Source: Anaerocolumna sp. AGMB13025 (GTDB lineage Bacteria; Bacillota; Clostridia; Lachnospirales; Lachnospiraceae). Taken from it: a stretch of 64,000 nt of DNA. Both the position numbers and the translations under genes were made by a program. The DNA lies in NCBI RefSeq assembly GCF_029689925.1, contig NZ_CP121445.1:2659001-2723000 (forward strand), read 5' to 3'. Below the pieces are notes generated by a model that was given only the letters and a program-made list of their open reading frames with translations, ran no database searches and had not been told where the DNA came from. Positions 54,305 through 62,049 of this stretch are shown piece by piece; within the stretch, counting starts at the first letter, position 1; every line of letters starts with the position of its first letter.

Positions 54305-54900
54305 GCTTCCGATATATCGTGAGTAATCAGTATGGCGGTTTTCTTTTCCTTTCGTATAATTCCCCAGATATCATCTGAAACTTCGATACGGGTCTGATAA
54401 TCCAGTGCAGAGAAAGGTTCGTCAAGCAGCAATATATCCGGTTCCAGTAATAATGTCCGGATTAATGCTGCACGCTGTCTCATACCACCGGATAATTCGG
54501 AAGGTCTGGCATTTTTAAAAGTAATCAAGCCATAAGTGGCTAGCATATCATTTATAACTACATAGCTGCTTTCTGTTAATTTATGCTGAATTTCTAAGCC
54601 TAGGGTTAGATTCCGTAATGTAGAACGCCATTCCAGGAGATGATCCTTTTGCAGCATATAACCAATGTTTTTGCCGGATGATTTTATATCTTTATTATTT
54701 ATATAAATATCACCGGTATCAGGTCTTAATAGTCCTGCAATCAGTGATAAAAGAGTTGATTTACCACATCCACTGGGTCCAACGATAGCGAGGAATTCAC
54801 CGTCATTTACGTAAAGGGAAATATCCGAAAGCGCAGGTGTTTCCCCCTCTAAGCTATGGTAGTTGTAACTTACGTGGTCAATTCTTAATAGTTCTCCCAT
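54305..54900 (-). pseudogene. ABC ATPase, N-terminal part (gene split by element 2)
   Basis: The main part of a SsuB/TauB/ThiZ-type ATPase: Walker A VGPSGCGKSTLLSLIAGL (about residue 37), Q-loop YMLQKDHLLEW, signature ELSGGMRQRAALIRTLL, Walker B ILLLDEPFSALDYQT and H-loop ILITHDISEA. The frame then runs into the element and stops at 54241 after about 20 foreign residues. With 51611-51788 it becomes 257 residues, the normal length. It is the first gene of the operon; no solute-binding protein gene is nearby. Whether the truncated form has any activity is unknown. Confidence 0.9.
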
Positions 54901-55044
54901 ATATTCCTCCTGATTAAGTTATACTGTATTATATGAAAACGGAATTCATAGGGTTACTTGTTGAAAAATATAAAGATAATGGGAAAAAAATAAAAAAAAT
55001 ATAAAATATAAATAAATAGACAATGAAGGATTCCCAAAAATTAG

Positions 55045-55073
55045 TTGCATATCCGTGCTAAATCGGGTAAAAT
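55045..55073 (+). promoter_or_regulatory. Sigma-A promoter for second DegV gene
   Basis: TTGCAT (55045-55050), 17 bases, TAAAAT (55068-55073). Confidence 0.6.
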
Positions 55074-55159
55074 AAGGATGTAGTTGTTTACATAATACAC
55101 AATTATATGAAATGAAACGAACTGTAAAAATTAATAAAGTTAAAGGAGACAGGTATATA

Positions 55160-56035
55160 ATGAGGGATTTTGTCATTACAGCAGACTCTAACTGTGATTT
55201 ATTGCCGGAGTATATCAAAGAAAAGAATATTGGGATAATACCCCATTATTATGATATTAACGGCGTTACTTATGGAGATGAGATAAATCTTACTCCCAAG
55301 GAATTCTATGATAAAATGAGAGCCGGTTTGATGCCTACAACGATGGCAAGTAATCCTGCTGTAATCAGGGAGACTTTTAAGAAGTATGTGGATCAGGGAC
55401 TTGATGTTCTTCATATCAGTTTTTCTTCAACGTTAAGCGGTGGACACAGTAATGTTGCCACTGGAGGTATTGAAATCTGCGAAGAGAATCCGGGTTCTAA
55501 AATCATTGTTTTAGATTCCTTAAATGCCTCACTGGGGGAAGGTCTTGTAATTATGAAGGCTGTACAGCTAAAGGAAGAAGGAAAAGGAATCGATGAGATA
55601 GCAGAGTGGATAGAAACTAATAAGCTAAAGTTTTGTGTCCAATTTACGGTTGATGATCTGTTCCATCTCCAAAGAGGCGGAAGAGTCTCCAAAATGACTG
55701 CAATCGTGGGCAGCATGATAAATGTTAAACCTATTTTAGTGGTTAATAAAGAAGGTGCCCTGGTTCCTGCTGGTACAGTAAGAGGGCGTAAGAAATCTCT
55801 GTCTACCATAGTAAGTAACATGGAAAGGCAGTTAGGAAAATATAAGGATGAGGACAATACAATATGTGTGGTACATGGTGATGCCGCAGAAGATGCAGAG
55901 TATGTTGTCCAGTTGATAAAAGAAAGACTCAATACCGATAATATCCTGGTTAATACAATAAGCCCAAGTATCGGGGCTCATTCCGGTCCTGGTGCAATTG
56001 GTATTTGTTATTTTGGTGAAGGCAGAGATATATAA
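55160..56035 (+). CDS. DegV family fatty-acid-binding protein
   Basis: A 291-residue DegV protein. FVITADSNCDLLPEYIKEKN opens the first domain, and ISFSSTLSGGHSNVATGG at about residues 84-101 is the head-group loop. LHISFSSTLSG, QRGGRVSKMTAIVGSMINVKP and the C-terminal SIGAHSGPGAIGICYFG (conserved G-x-H-x-G-P-G) are all present. The frame is open to 55112, but AAAGGAGA fits the ATG at 55160. It probably serves a fatty acid kinase. It is only distantly related to the DegV at 20102. It ends at a 17-bp tandem repeat and a terminator. Confidence 0.93.
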   Translation: MRDFVITADSNCDLLPEYIKEKNIGIIPHYYDINGVTYGDEINLTPKEFYDKMRAGLMPTTMASNPAVIRETFKKYVDQGLDVLHISFSSTLSGGHSNVATGGIEICEENPGSKIIVLDSLNASLGEGLVIMKAVQLKEEGKGIDEIAEWIETNKLKFCVQFTVDDLFHLQRGGRVSKMTAIVGSMINVKPILVVNKEGALVPAGTVRGRKKSLSTIVSNMERQLGKYKDEDNTICVVHGDAAEDAEYVVQLIKERLNTDNILVNTISPSIGAHSGPGAIGICYFGEGRDI

Positions 56036-56091
56036 ACGAAGTAGTTTTTTAGAACAGACGAATTCAATTAGTAATTAAATGATAGAATTGG

Positions 56092-56175
56092 AATTCGTGT
56101 TTATATGAAATTCGTGTTTATATGAAATTCGTGTTTATATGAAATTGGTGGTTATTTGGAATTCGTGTTTACTCA
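56092..56175. repeat. 17-bp tandem repeat, five copies
   Basis: AATTCGTGTTTATATGA repeated exactly three times (56092-56142), then two variant copies to 56175. It lies between the DegV stop and its terminator, so it would be in the 3' untranslated RNA. Confidence 0.95.
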
Positions 56176-56200
56176 AAGGGGCTTGATAACAAGCCCCTTT
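56175..56200 (+). terminator. Intrinsic terminator
   Basis: AAAGGGGCTTG pairs perfectly with CAAGCCCCTTT around ATAA. It can serve the DegV gene on the plus strand and, less clearly, the convergent DUF3006 gene. Confidence 0.8.
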
Positions 56201-56266
56201 ACTTTGGTTCTATCGTAATTTTCCGAATTAAAAAAAATTTTATAAGCCATTAGGTACTAAAAATTA

Positions 56267-56482
56267 TTATTTATCAAATAAATCATCCATTAAATGGTTG
56301 ATATCGGTTTTTCTGCTATGTGTTTCTTTAATATCAAGGATTATCTTTCCGTTATCTATCAAGAGACAATCACCTTCTTTACAGCCTTTGGGAAGGCTGT
56401 TTTTATTTAATTCAAGAATGGTACCGTCTTCATATTCTATAACAGCAAGATCTACTTCAAATCGATCAATAACTGCTTTCAT
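56267..56482 (-). CDS. DUF3006 family protein
   Basis: A 71-residue protein, MKAVIDRFEVDLAVIEYEDG then TILELNKNSLPKGCKEGDCL, the standard DUF3006 beta-barrel-like fold (VIDRFE opening, LPxGxKEGD turn). The family commonly sits next to ComEC-like metallo-beta-lactamase proteins, as here, where it begins 23 bases after one. The function is unknown. GAGGAGG lies before the ATG. It is the second gene of a two-gene transcript. Confidence 0.9.
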   Translation of the reverse strand: MKAVIDRFEVDLAVIEYEDGTILELNKNSLPKGCKEGDCLLIDNGKIILDIKETHSRKTDINHLMDDLFDK

Positions 56483-56505
56483 AAAACTACCTCCTCGTAT
56501 ATATG

Positions 56506-57543
56506 CTACTCTGGCGGATTACATTTACTGCAGGGAGTCAAGTCCCTTTCCTTGGCTTGTTTAAGGGAAATTGACAGTTTATTATGGCCGATATATGGAC
56601 AATCTGCCAAATGATATTTCTTTCCTGTTTTAGTTATATAGACAGGTGTTTTACTTTTATCTTCCTTTGAAGCTTTAAAGTCATATTCTTTGGCAGAAAA
56701 AGAAATTTTACTCCCATCACTGGATGCGGTGATAGTACCGTTTTCATCTGTCCGGTAAATCTTTATATTGTTATTGCTTAAGAGTTCCAGTGTTGTTTTT
56801 GCAGGATGACCGTAACTGTTATCTTTACCAACACTTATAACAGTATAATCAGGAGCTACGGCTTTTAACAACTCTGCAGTGGTACTGGTATCGGAACCAT
56901 GATGACCGGCCATTAAAACATCCGCCTTTAAATCGATATCATTATGCAGCATATCTGTAATCGATTCTTTTTCGGCGTCACCGATAAAAACAAAGGAGGT
57001 ATTACCATGAATTAATTTAATTCCGATAGAGGAATTATTATTATCTTCATAATCCCTGTTAGGTGCAATTACAACAAATGAGGAAGCACCAAGGGTATAG
57101 GCACTGCCTGCTTTCGGAGACGTTATTTTTAGACCCTTTTCTTTTATGACTGACAAAAGATTATAAAAGGTTTTAGTAGTATGGGATTTATGCGGCATTA
57201 ACACCTGTTTCACCGCAAAAGCCTTCATGACCTCGGCAGAGCCTCCGATGTGGTCTGCATCCGGATGGGTCCATATTACATAATCAAGTGTACTAACACC
57301 CTTATTCTTTAGATAACTTATCACCACATCACTTTCGCTGGCTTTTCCTGCATCGATTAACATAAACTTACCGTCGGATTCAATTAATATACTATCACCT
57401 TGTCCTATATCCATATAATTTACAGTTAGCTGCTTGTAATCAACGGTATCAGGCTTTAAAGTTAGAAGGAGAGAGATGGAAATTATGAATGCTGTCAGTA
57501 GCAAAAATATAATAATTCTTAGTTTTTTCATATGTATTTTCAT
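56506..57543 (-). CDS. ComEC/Rec2-type metallo-beta-lactamase-fold hydrolase
   Basis: A 345-residue exported protein: one N-terminal helix (IIIFLLLTAFIISISLLLTL), then a metallo-beta-lactamase domain with the metal motif THPDADHIGG near residue 92, DIGQGDSILIE before it and MAGHHGSDTSTT after it. The domain equals the C-terminal part of ComEC, without the membrane channel. The tail has YHLADCPYIGHNK and LTPCSKCNPPE, a cysteine module like that of Ada-type metal binders. AAAGGAT precedes the ATG. It may be a secreted nuclease or phosphodiesterase. Confidence 0.88.
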   Translation of the reverse strand: MKIHMKKLRIIIFLLLTAFIISISLLLTLKPDTVDYKQLTVNYMDIGQGDSILIESDGKFMLIDAGKASESDVVISYLKNKGVSTLDYVIWTHPDADHIGGSAEVMKAFAVKQVLMPHKSHTTKTFYNLLSVIKEKGLKITSPKAGSAYTLGASSFVVIAPNRDYEDNNNSSIGIKLIHGNTSFVFIGDAEKESITDMLHNDIDLKADVLMAGHHGSDTSTTAELLKAVAPDYTVISVGKDNSYGHPAKTTLELLSNNNIKIYRTDENGTITASSDGSKISFSAKEYDFKASKEDKSKTPVYITKTGKKYHLADCPYIGHNKLSISLKQAKERDLTPCSKCNPPE

Positions 57544-58222
57544 TAATATCCTTTATGTAGTAATTATATTTGTAGTATAATGCTTTTTGTAATTTACCCA
57601 TTTATGTGGTATTAAAATATCCTCTCATGAAGTATTTTATTTTTTTGTGGTATAACTTATACTAAAATCCTTTAAGTAGTTAAGAATAGAAGCGGATATA
57701 AGGATTTTATATAATAATTTTATTAGACCAGTATAACTTATTAGGTGTTTTTTGTCTATTCTACATGTTTTTTGCATATTCGACTATATACTGGAGCTAA
57801 TAAGTGTGTTAAAATAAAAATGTAGTAAATAAATGGGAGTCAATAGGACAAGTATTATAACATAGGTAATAATAGCATTATACCATGCTATTATAAATAA
57901 GGGTAATTGGTTTCACATGAGGGGGTATTTTAAAGAAGACCTGGATGAAAGTCCGGGTCTTTTTGTGCCTTTTTATCAACCTTAAAAATAGAGGAGGGCC
58001 GGAAGATTGTTCCTCCGGCCAATTTATGAAAAAAATTTATATAAACAAGGTGGGGAACCTTGATTTATTTTATGTTCTTAGTATATCGTTCAAATGTGTA
58101 CAGGGTTTGATAATTTTGTGAAGATATTGTTAATTTTATAAGCTGATGTCAGAATTAATCAGTTAAAACGAAAACAATATTGTATTTAAGGTAGTTATAA
58201 TTATTTTCATTAGATTTTAATT
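57544..58222. other. Intergenic region with a hairpin series and an orphan terminator
   Basis: No gene seen. There are four hairpins in a row: ATAATAGCAT/ATGCTATTAT (about 57866-57895), a terminator AGACCTGGA/TCCGGGTCT plus five T (57936-57964), GGCCGGA/TCCGGCC (about 57998-58021) and CAAGGT/ACCTTG (about 58047-58063). A terminator without an upstream gene suggests a small RNA. Confidence 0.45.
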
Positions 58223-58251
58223 TGTTTCGCATGGATACCTATTGTATAATA
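58223..58251 (+). promoter_or_regulatory. Sigma-A promoter for structured RNA copy B and small membrane gene
   Basis: TTGTTT (58223-58228), 17 bases, TATAAT (58246-58251). Confidence 0.75.
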
Positions 58252-58304
58252 AAGCTAAAATAACTGATGGAGGATAGTTTGTGGAGATGCTGCTTTTGCA
58301 GCAT

Positions 58305-58410
58305 CATGACAGAAAGGTTGAAAGAAAATTTTGAATTGAAAGGGTTGCCACATTATGTATTCTTTCAACCTGTTTAATTGTGGCGGTATCGCAAATGAAC
58401 TAGCGATATA
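58305..58410 (+). ncRNA. Structured RNA leader, family 1, copy B
   Basis: P2 is GGTTGAAAGAA (58316-58326) with TTCTTTCAACC (58360-58370). The loop TGCCACA (58346-58352) can pair with TGTGGC (58379-58384) plus one wobble. P3 is TATCGC (58387-58392) with GCGATA (58403-58408). A strong hairpin GATGCTGC/GCAGCATC precedes it. AGGTGAT and the ATG of a 44-residue membrane protein follow directly, so a promoter, this RNA and a start codon lie in line, as in copy A. Confidence 0.6.
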
Positions 58411-58422
58411 TAGGTGATAAAT

Positions 58423-58557
58423 ATGCTTGTCGCATTTTCGTTTTTTAATCTTATTTTTGTAGCTTTAAGTTTCTTACTAATTGGTCTTGTGGTATATGCC
58501 TTGGTTTTAGCAATAAAAGCCTTAAGGATATATATTGATAAAAATAGCCGTATTTGA
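58423..58557 (+). CDS. 44-residue single-helix membrane protein
   Basis: MLVAFSFFNLIFVALSFLLI then GLVVYALVLAIKALRIYIDK and NSRI: one long hydrophobic helix with a basic cytoplasmic tail. AGGTGAT lies just before the ATG. It follows a good promoter and the structured RNA, which supports it being a real gene though short. No family is recognised. It could be a small regulator of a membrane complex or a type I toxin-like peptide; neither can be shown. Confidence 0.6.
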   Translation: MLVAFSFFNLIFVALSFLLIGLVVYALVLAIKALRIYIDKNSRI

Positions 58558-58574
58558 GGTTGTTTCGAAACTTA

Positions 58575-58835
58575 CTATTTAAAATGTTTTGGAAGGTTAT
58601 TGATGATATGTATGGCAATTAAAATCAGAATACAGGTTAATACAACTAAAACTATAAAAATTAACCTGTGATTAGCAAAAGGGAATAATAATCCCAAGGT
58701 ATAGTTATTATATATTATCCAGAATATTTTCCAACTGATAGCTGATAGCATCAGTAGATAAAGATATATACCTATACCCATACCCAGTACCATCATAAGA
58801 ACTGAAAGATATTTATGCATGTACAACCTGCTCAT
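58575..58835 (-). CDS. Small membrane protein, three helices
   Basis: An 86-residue hydrophobic protein with helices at about residues 9-30 (LSVLMMVLGMGIGIYLYLLM), 32-52 and 57-80 (LIFIVLVVLTCILILIAIHI), and a basic end (NNLPKHFK). The ATG at 58835 has no clear ribosome site; the ATG five codons later has GAGCAGG upstream and is an alternative start. It is convergent with the 44-residue gene. No family recognised. Confidence 0.55.
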   Translation of the reverse strand: MSRLYMHKYLSVLMMVLGMGIGIYLYLLMLSAISWKIFWIIYNNYTLGLLFPFANHRLIFIVLVVLTCILILIAIHIINNLPKHFK

Positions 58836-58960
58836 TAATTTATAATCATTATTATATGATACAGGACTGTTGAAAAGAATTTATAATTAAATATAAACTG
58901 ATGTAAACAGCCACTGAACCTTTCGCAATTATCAGAATATTTCAGCAGTCCTCAAGACAT

Positions 58961-58987
58961 CAAAAAACCACTCATTTCTGAGTGGTT
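58961..58987 (-). terminator. Intrinsic terminator of the tRNA transcript
   Basis: On the minus strand AACCACTCA pairs with TGAGTGGTT around a four-base loop, followed by TTTT. Confidence 0.85.
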
Positions 58988-59036
58988 AATTTATTATAAC
59001 ATCGTGTTATATCTTTCAATTTTGTGGCTTTTCATA

Positions 59037-59109
59037 AGCTGGAAATGGGACTTGAACCCACGACTTCCTCATTACGAGTGAGGTACTCTACCAACTGAGT
59101 TATTCCAGC
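59037..59109 (-). tRNA. tRNA-Thr (CGT)
   Basis: The minus strand folds as a cloverleaf: acceptor GCTGGAA/TTCCAGC with discriminator T, D arm ACTC/GAGT, anticodon stem CCTCA/TGAGG with loop CTCGTAA (anticodon CGT, reads ACG), T arm GTGGG/CCCAT with TTCAAGT. CCA is not encoded. Confidence 0.95.
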
Positions 59110-59126
59110 ATAATTTCAACAAAAAA

Positions 59127-59200
59127 TCGAGGTGACGGGATTCGAACCCACGACCTCTGCGTCCCGAACGCAGCGCTCTACCAATCTGAGCCACACCTCG
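59127..59200 (-). tRNA. tRNA-Pro (CGG)
   Basis: Acceptor CGAGGTG/CACCTCG with discriminator A, D arm GCTC/GAGC, anticodon stem CTGCG/CGCAG with loop TTCGGGA (anticodon CGG, reads CCG), T arm GTGGG/CCCGT with TTCGAAT. It lies 17 bases upstream of tRNA-Thr and shares its transcript. Confidence 0.95.
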
Positions 59201-59239
59201 CTTCAAAATATATGAATATTTACTAACTCTTGCCAAACT

Positions 59240-59268
59240 ATTATCCTACTTTTAAAGAAAAAAGTCAA
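59240..59268 (-). promoter_or_regulatory. Sigma-A promoter of the tRNA pair
   Basis: On the minus strand TTGACT (59263-59268), 17 bases, GATAAT (59240-59245). Confidence 0.8.
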
Positions 59269-59657
59269 GAAAAAAATTAAATATTTTTCAATATTTTTTG
59301 ATTATTTAAATTATTCCATTAATCTCTAAGATTTGTGAAATTAAGGGGTAATTGCAGAGAATATATTACTAAAATATTAAATTTATGTTAAGTAAATATT
59401 ACATGTATCAGAGAGGGGTGTATATTTATACAATAATTTACTGCATTGACGTTGTGAGTGATGCAAAAAAAATATAGTATATATGCCCCAGGAGAAAGTG
59501 GTCATAAATGAATGCATTTAGGTTGGGTTTTCCTATTGCGGAATTTGTACGCATGGGAAAGACAAAAAATAAATTTTTATTAAAAAAAGGCATAAACCTG
59601 CAAGTATATACATAAGAAATAGATAATTATATAACTATTTGGAAAAGTCCGGATGGC
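59269..59657. other. Divergent intergenic region
   Basis: AT-rich, no gene seen. It separates the tRNA promoter from the peptide-importer promoter. Confidence 0.4.
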
Positions 59658-59686
59658 TTGACAATTATAGACAGGAATTATATAAT
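59658..59686 (+). promoter_or_regulatory. Sigma-A promoter of the peptide importer operon
   Basis: TTGACA (59658-59663), 17 bases, TATAAT (59681-59686): a consensus match. The leader to the ATG at 59915 is about 220 nt. Confidence 0.85.
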
Positions 59687-59787
59687 AAAGTTAATAATTC
59701 TGGGAGAAATATCTTAATCAGAGAGAACCAAAAACCACTCTAGAGAACTTTTTCTAAGAATGATTCATTTAATTATAAGATAAAGCA

Positions 59788-59905
59788 ACGAGGCTTGTAG
59801 GCTGTGCTGGGAAAGGGACATTCCGATACACATGCCGAAGGTCTTTTTCATTATCTGCGGTTAAATGTGCTTGTGTGCCCTGTGTGCACAAAAACTAAAA
59901 AATGG
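59788..59905 (+). promoter_or_regulatory. GC-richer structured leader, unassigned
   Basis: The leader holds GGCTGTG/CACATGCC (one bulge) enclosing GGAA/TTCC, then GCCGAAGG and a GTGC/GCAC hairpin just before the ribosome site. GAGGC, GGGAAAGGG and GCCGAAGG recall pieces of lysine- or glycine-riboswitch cores, but the spacing is too short and the rest is missing, so no class is assigned. Confidence 0.3.
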
Positions 59906-59914
59906 AGGTTATTT

Positions 59915-61972
59915 ATGAAAAGGAAAGTTTTATCAATTCTTCTTGTGCTGTGCATGGTATTGTCTTTAGCAGGATGTAAAAGCAAAGACGCAACCAAAAC
60001 AGCCAGTGAAACTGAAGCAACCGACAATACGGCACAATCAGCCGAAGCAACGCCGGTTCCAGACAAAGTTGAAGCAACAGGTCAATATGATACATTAGTA
60101 ATCGGTACAGATGCATTTAATGGTGTATTCAATCCCATGTTTTCCTTTAGTGCATTTGATAATCAGGTAACAGATATGGTATTCTCTACCGTTTCCTGGT
60201 TAGACAAAACCGGAGCTGTAGTTGATAATGCGGGTCATGTTGAAGCAGAGGAAGTACCTGCAGCCGATGGACATACACAGGTTAAATATACTGTCAGCAT
60301 TAAACCTGGCATGACATTCTCCGATGGGCAGCCTGTTACAATCGATGACGTTCTTTTCTATTATTATGTATGTGCGGATCCTACTTATGACGGATCATCT
60401 ACATTTTCAACCCTGGATATCGTTGGTTTGAAAGACTACTATTACGATACACCGGACTATAACGCACAACTTGAAAAGATTACCAAGGAAGCAAAAGATA
60501 AATATTCCCTTGATAAAATTTCTGAAGAAGATTATAAAGCTTACCTAAGAGATACAAAATTAGCAGGCTGGTGGGAAGGCATCGACAGCTATGACTGGGT
60601 TACTTACTTAAAGGGTGAAGGTTATGATCCTACCGGTATTGAAAAAGACGAAAATAAATTATTTGAAATGATGGTAGACTGCGAATATACAAAGTATCAT
60701 GATGGTTATGATCCTCAGTCTTATTATCAGAAAAAATTAGAAAATGAATACATAAAAGGCAACCTGGAAGATGGTGTTGATGTACCAGAAATTTCAGGTA
60801 TAACCAGAGTGGATGACAATACATGTACTGTATTATTTGATTCTCCTAATATCTCCGGTGACAAGCAGGTTGCATGGATTCCTATCATACCAAAACACTA
60901 TTATGGTGCAGATTTTACAAAGGGTAAATTAGACGGAATTAAATCCTTTAACGGAACTCCTTTGGGTGGTGGACCATACAAATATGTAAGTTATCAGGAT
61001 AATATCGTTTCATTAGAAGCCAATCCTACTTATTTTAAGGGAGCACCTAAGATCCCGAACCTTAAGTTCCAGGTAGTTTCTAACGAAGATAAAGTAGATG
61101 CTGTTATTAACGGAGATATCGATATCACAGAACCATCTGCATCAAAAGAAGTTGTTGAACAGATCGAATCTGCTGGAATGGAATATTCATTAGTAGATAA
61201 TCCTGGTTATGGATATATTGCCATCAGTTCAGAAAGAGTTCCGGACCTTAACGTACGTAAAGGTTTAATGCACTTATTGAACAGAGCACCTGCTGTAGAA
61301 TCTTATTACGGAGAACTTGCAAAGGTTATTGAAAGACCTATGACGCCTACGGTTGCAGAGTATCCTCATGACGCAAAAGAAGTTTATGGCTATGATCCTA
61401 CAAAAGCTTTGGATTATTTCACAAAAGCCGGTTATAAAAAAGATTCCAGCGGTAAACTTTCAAAAGGCGGACAGCCGTTAAAGATTACAATCGGTATCGG
61501 CGGTGACGGAACCATGAATCATCCTTCAGCTCCTATTCTTACCCAGATGGCAAATGACTTAAAGAGTATGGGCGGTGAACTTGTTATTCAGGATTTAGAT
61601 CCTTCTACTTTATTCTCTATGTTCCAGTCAGGCGAACTTGACATGTGGGTAGCAGCCTGGGGTAATGCGACAGACTGCGATTTAACACAGATGTTTGGCA
61701 GCAAAGGTAACGATAATGATGTTAAACTTAACAGTCCTGATGTTGACAAATTACAAGCTGAGATTTTAAAGACTGTTGATTTTAATGAGAGATGTAAGTT
61801 AGTGGCTCAGGAACTTGATTTAATTATGGATGCTGCAGTCTATATGCCTGTATATCAAAGAAAGAATATGTTGATTTACAATTCTAATACAGTTAAGACT
61901 GATACACTTCCTGCGGAAACAACTACTTATTGGGATTACACAAAAGAAATTGAGAAGCTGGAAATGAATTAA
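59915..61972 (+). CDS. Oligopeptide ABC importer, substrate-binding lipoprotein
   Basis: A 685-residue SBP_bac_5 lipoprotein. MKRKVLSILLVLCMVLSLAGC is a type II signal with lipobox LAGC, followed by a Thr/Glu linker. The binding domain starts at YDTLVIGTDAFNGVFNPMFS. VKYTVSIKPGMTFSDGQPVTIDDVLF is the family signature, and GYIAISSERVPDLNVRKGLMHL and AAWGNATDCDLTQMF lie in the C-terminal lobe. The frame is open to 59804, but GGAGG lies seven bases before the ATG at 59915. It is first in an operon with two permeases. Peptide is the likeliest substrate; other nickel/opine-type ligands are possible. Confidence 0.92.
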   Translation: MKRKVLSILLVLCMVLSLAGCKSKDATKTASETEATDNTAQSAEATPVPDKVEATGQYDTLVIGTDAFNGVFNPMFSFSAFDNQVTDMVFSTVSWLDKTGAVVDNAGHVEAEEVPAADGHTQVKYTVSIKPGMTFSDGQPVTIDDVLFYYYVCADPTYDGSSTFSTLDIVGLKDYYYDTPDYNAQLEKITKEAKDKYSLDKISEEDYKAYLRDTKLAGWWEGIDSYDWVTYLKGEGYDPTGIEKDENKLFEMMVDCEYTKYHDGYDPQSYYQKKLENEYIKGNLEDGVDVPEISGITRVDDNTCTVLFDSPNISGDKQVAWIPIIPKHYYGADFTKGKLDGIKSFNGTPLGGGPYKYVSYQDNIVSLEANPTYFKGAPKIPNLKFQVVSNEDKVDAVINGDIDITEPSASKEVVEQIESAGMEYSLVDNPGYGYIAISSERVPDLNVRKGLMHLLNRAPAVESYYGELAKVIERPMTPTVAEYPHDAKEVYGYDPTKALDYFTKAGYKKDSSGKLSKGGQPLKITIGIGGDGTMNHPSAPILTQMANDLKSMGGELVIQDLDPSTLFSMFQSGELDMWVAAWGNATDCDLTQMFGSKGNDNDVKLNSPDVDKLQAEILKTVDFNERCKLVAQELDLIMDAAVYMPVYQRKNMLIYNSNTVKTDTLPAETTTYWDYTKEIEKLEMN

Positions 61973-62015
61973 TTACTGCTGTTATAAAGTAATTTACTTA
62001 TAGTATTAAAGTAAG

Positions 62016-62049
62016 GTACATATCCCACCTTTACAGGTGGGATATGTAC
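62016..62049 (+). terminator. Intra-operon stem-loop between binding protein and permease
   Basis: GTACATATCCCACCT pairs perfectly with AGGTGGGATATGTAC around TTAC. No T run follows, so it more likely stabilises the upstream message or partly terminates, giving more binding protein than permease. Confidence 0.75.

Larger units (their letters stand above)
51789..54309. mobile_element. Element 2: serine-recombinase element inside the ABC ATPase gene
   Basis: A 2516-bp insertion flanked by direct copies of GCTTC (51789-51793 and 54305-54309). Removing it with one copy joins 596 and 178 bases into 774 bases, exactly 258 codons, and restores THDISEA-VSMADRIIVL, the family consensus. Contents: a serine recombinase at the left end (minus strand), a 69-residue ORF on the plus strand, and a minus-strand heptapeptide-repeat protein near the right end. 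The plan is the same as element 1, but the recombinases are only distantly similar and the core repeats differ, so these are separate insertions. Confidence 0.85.

Noticed and set aside
47535..54309. The two elements as one composite transposon or prophage remnant
   Set aside because: Intact operon sequence (51163-51788) lies between them, each has its own core repeat and recombinase, and there are no phage structural genes, transposases or terminal inverted repeats.
59788..59905. Lysine or glycine riboswitch upstream of the peptide importer
   Set aside because: GAGGC, GGGAAAGGG and GCCGAAGG occur, but spacing is much too short and the other conserved parts are missing.
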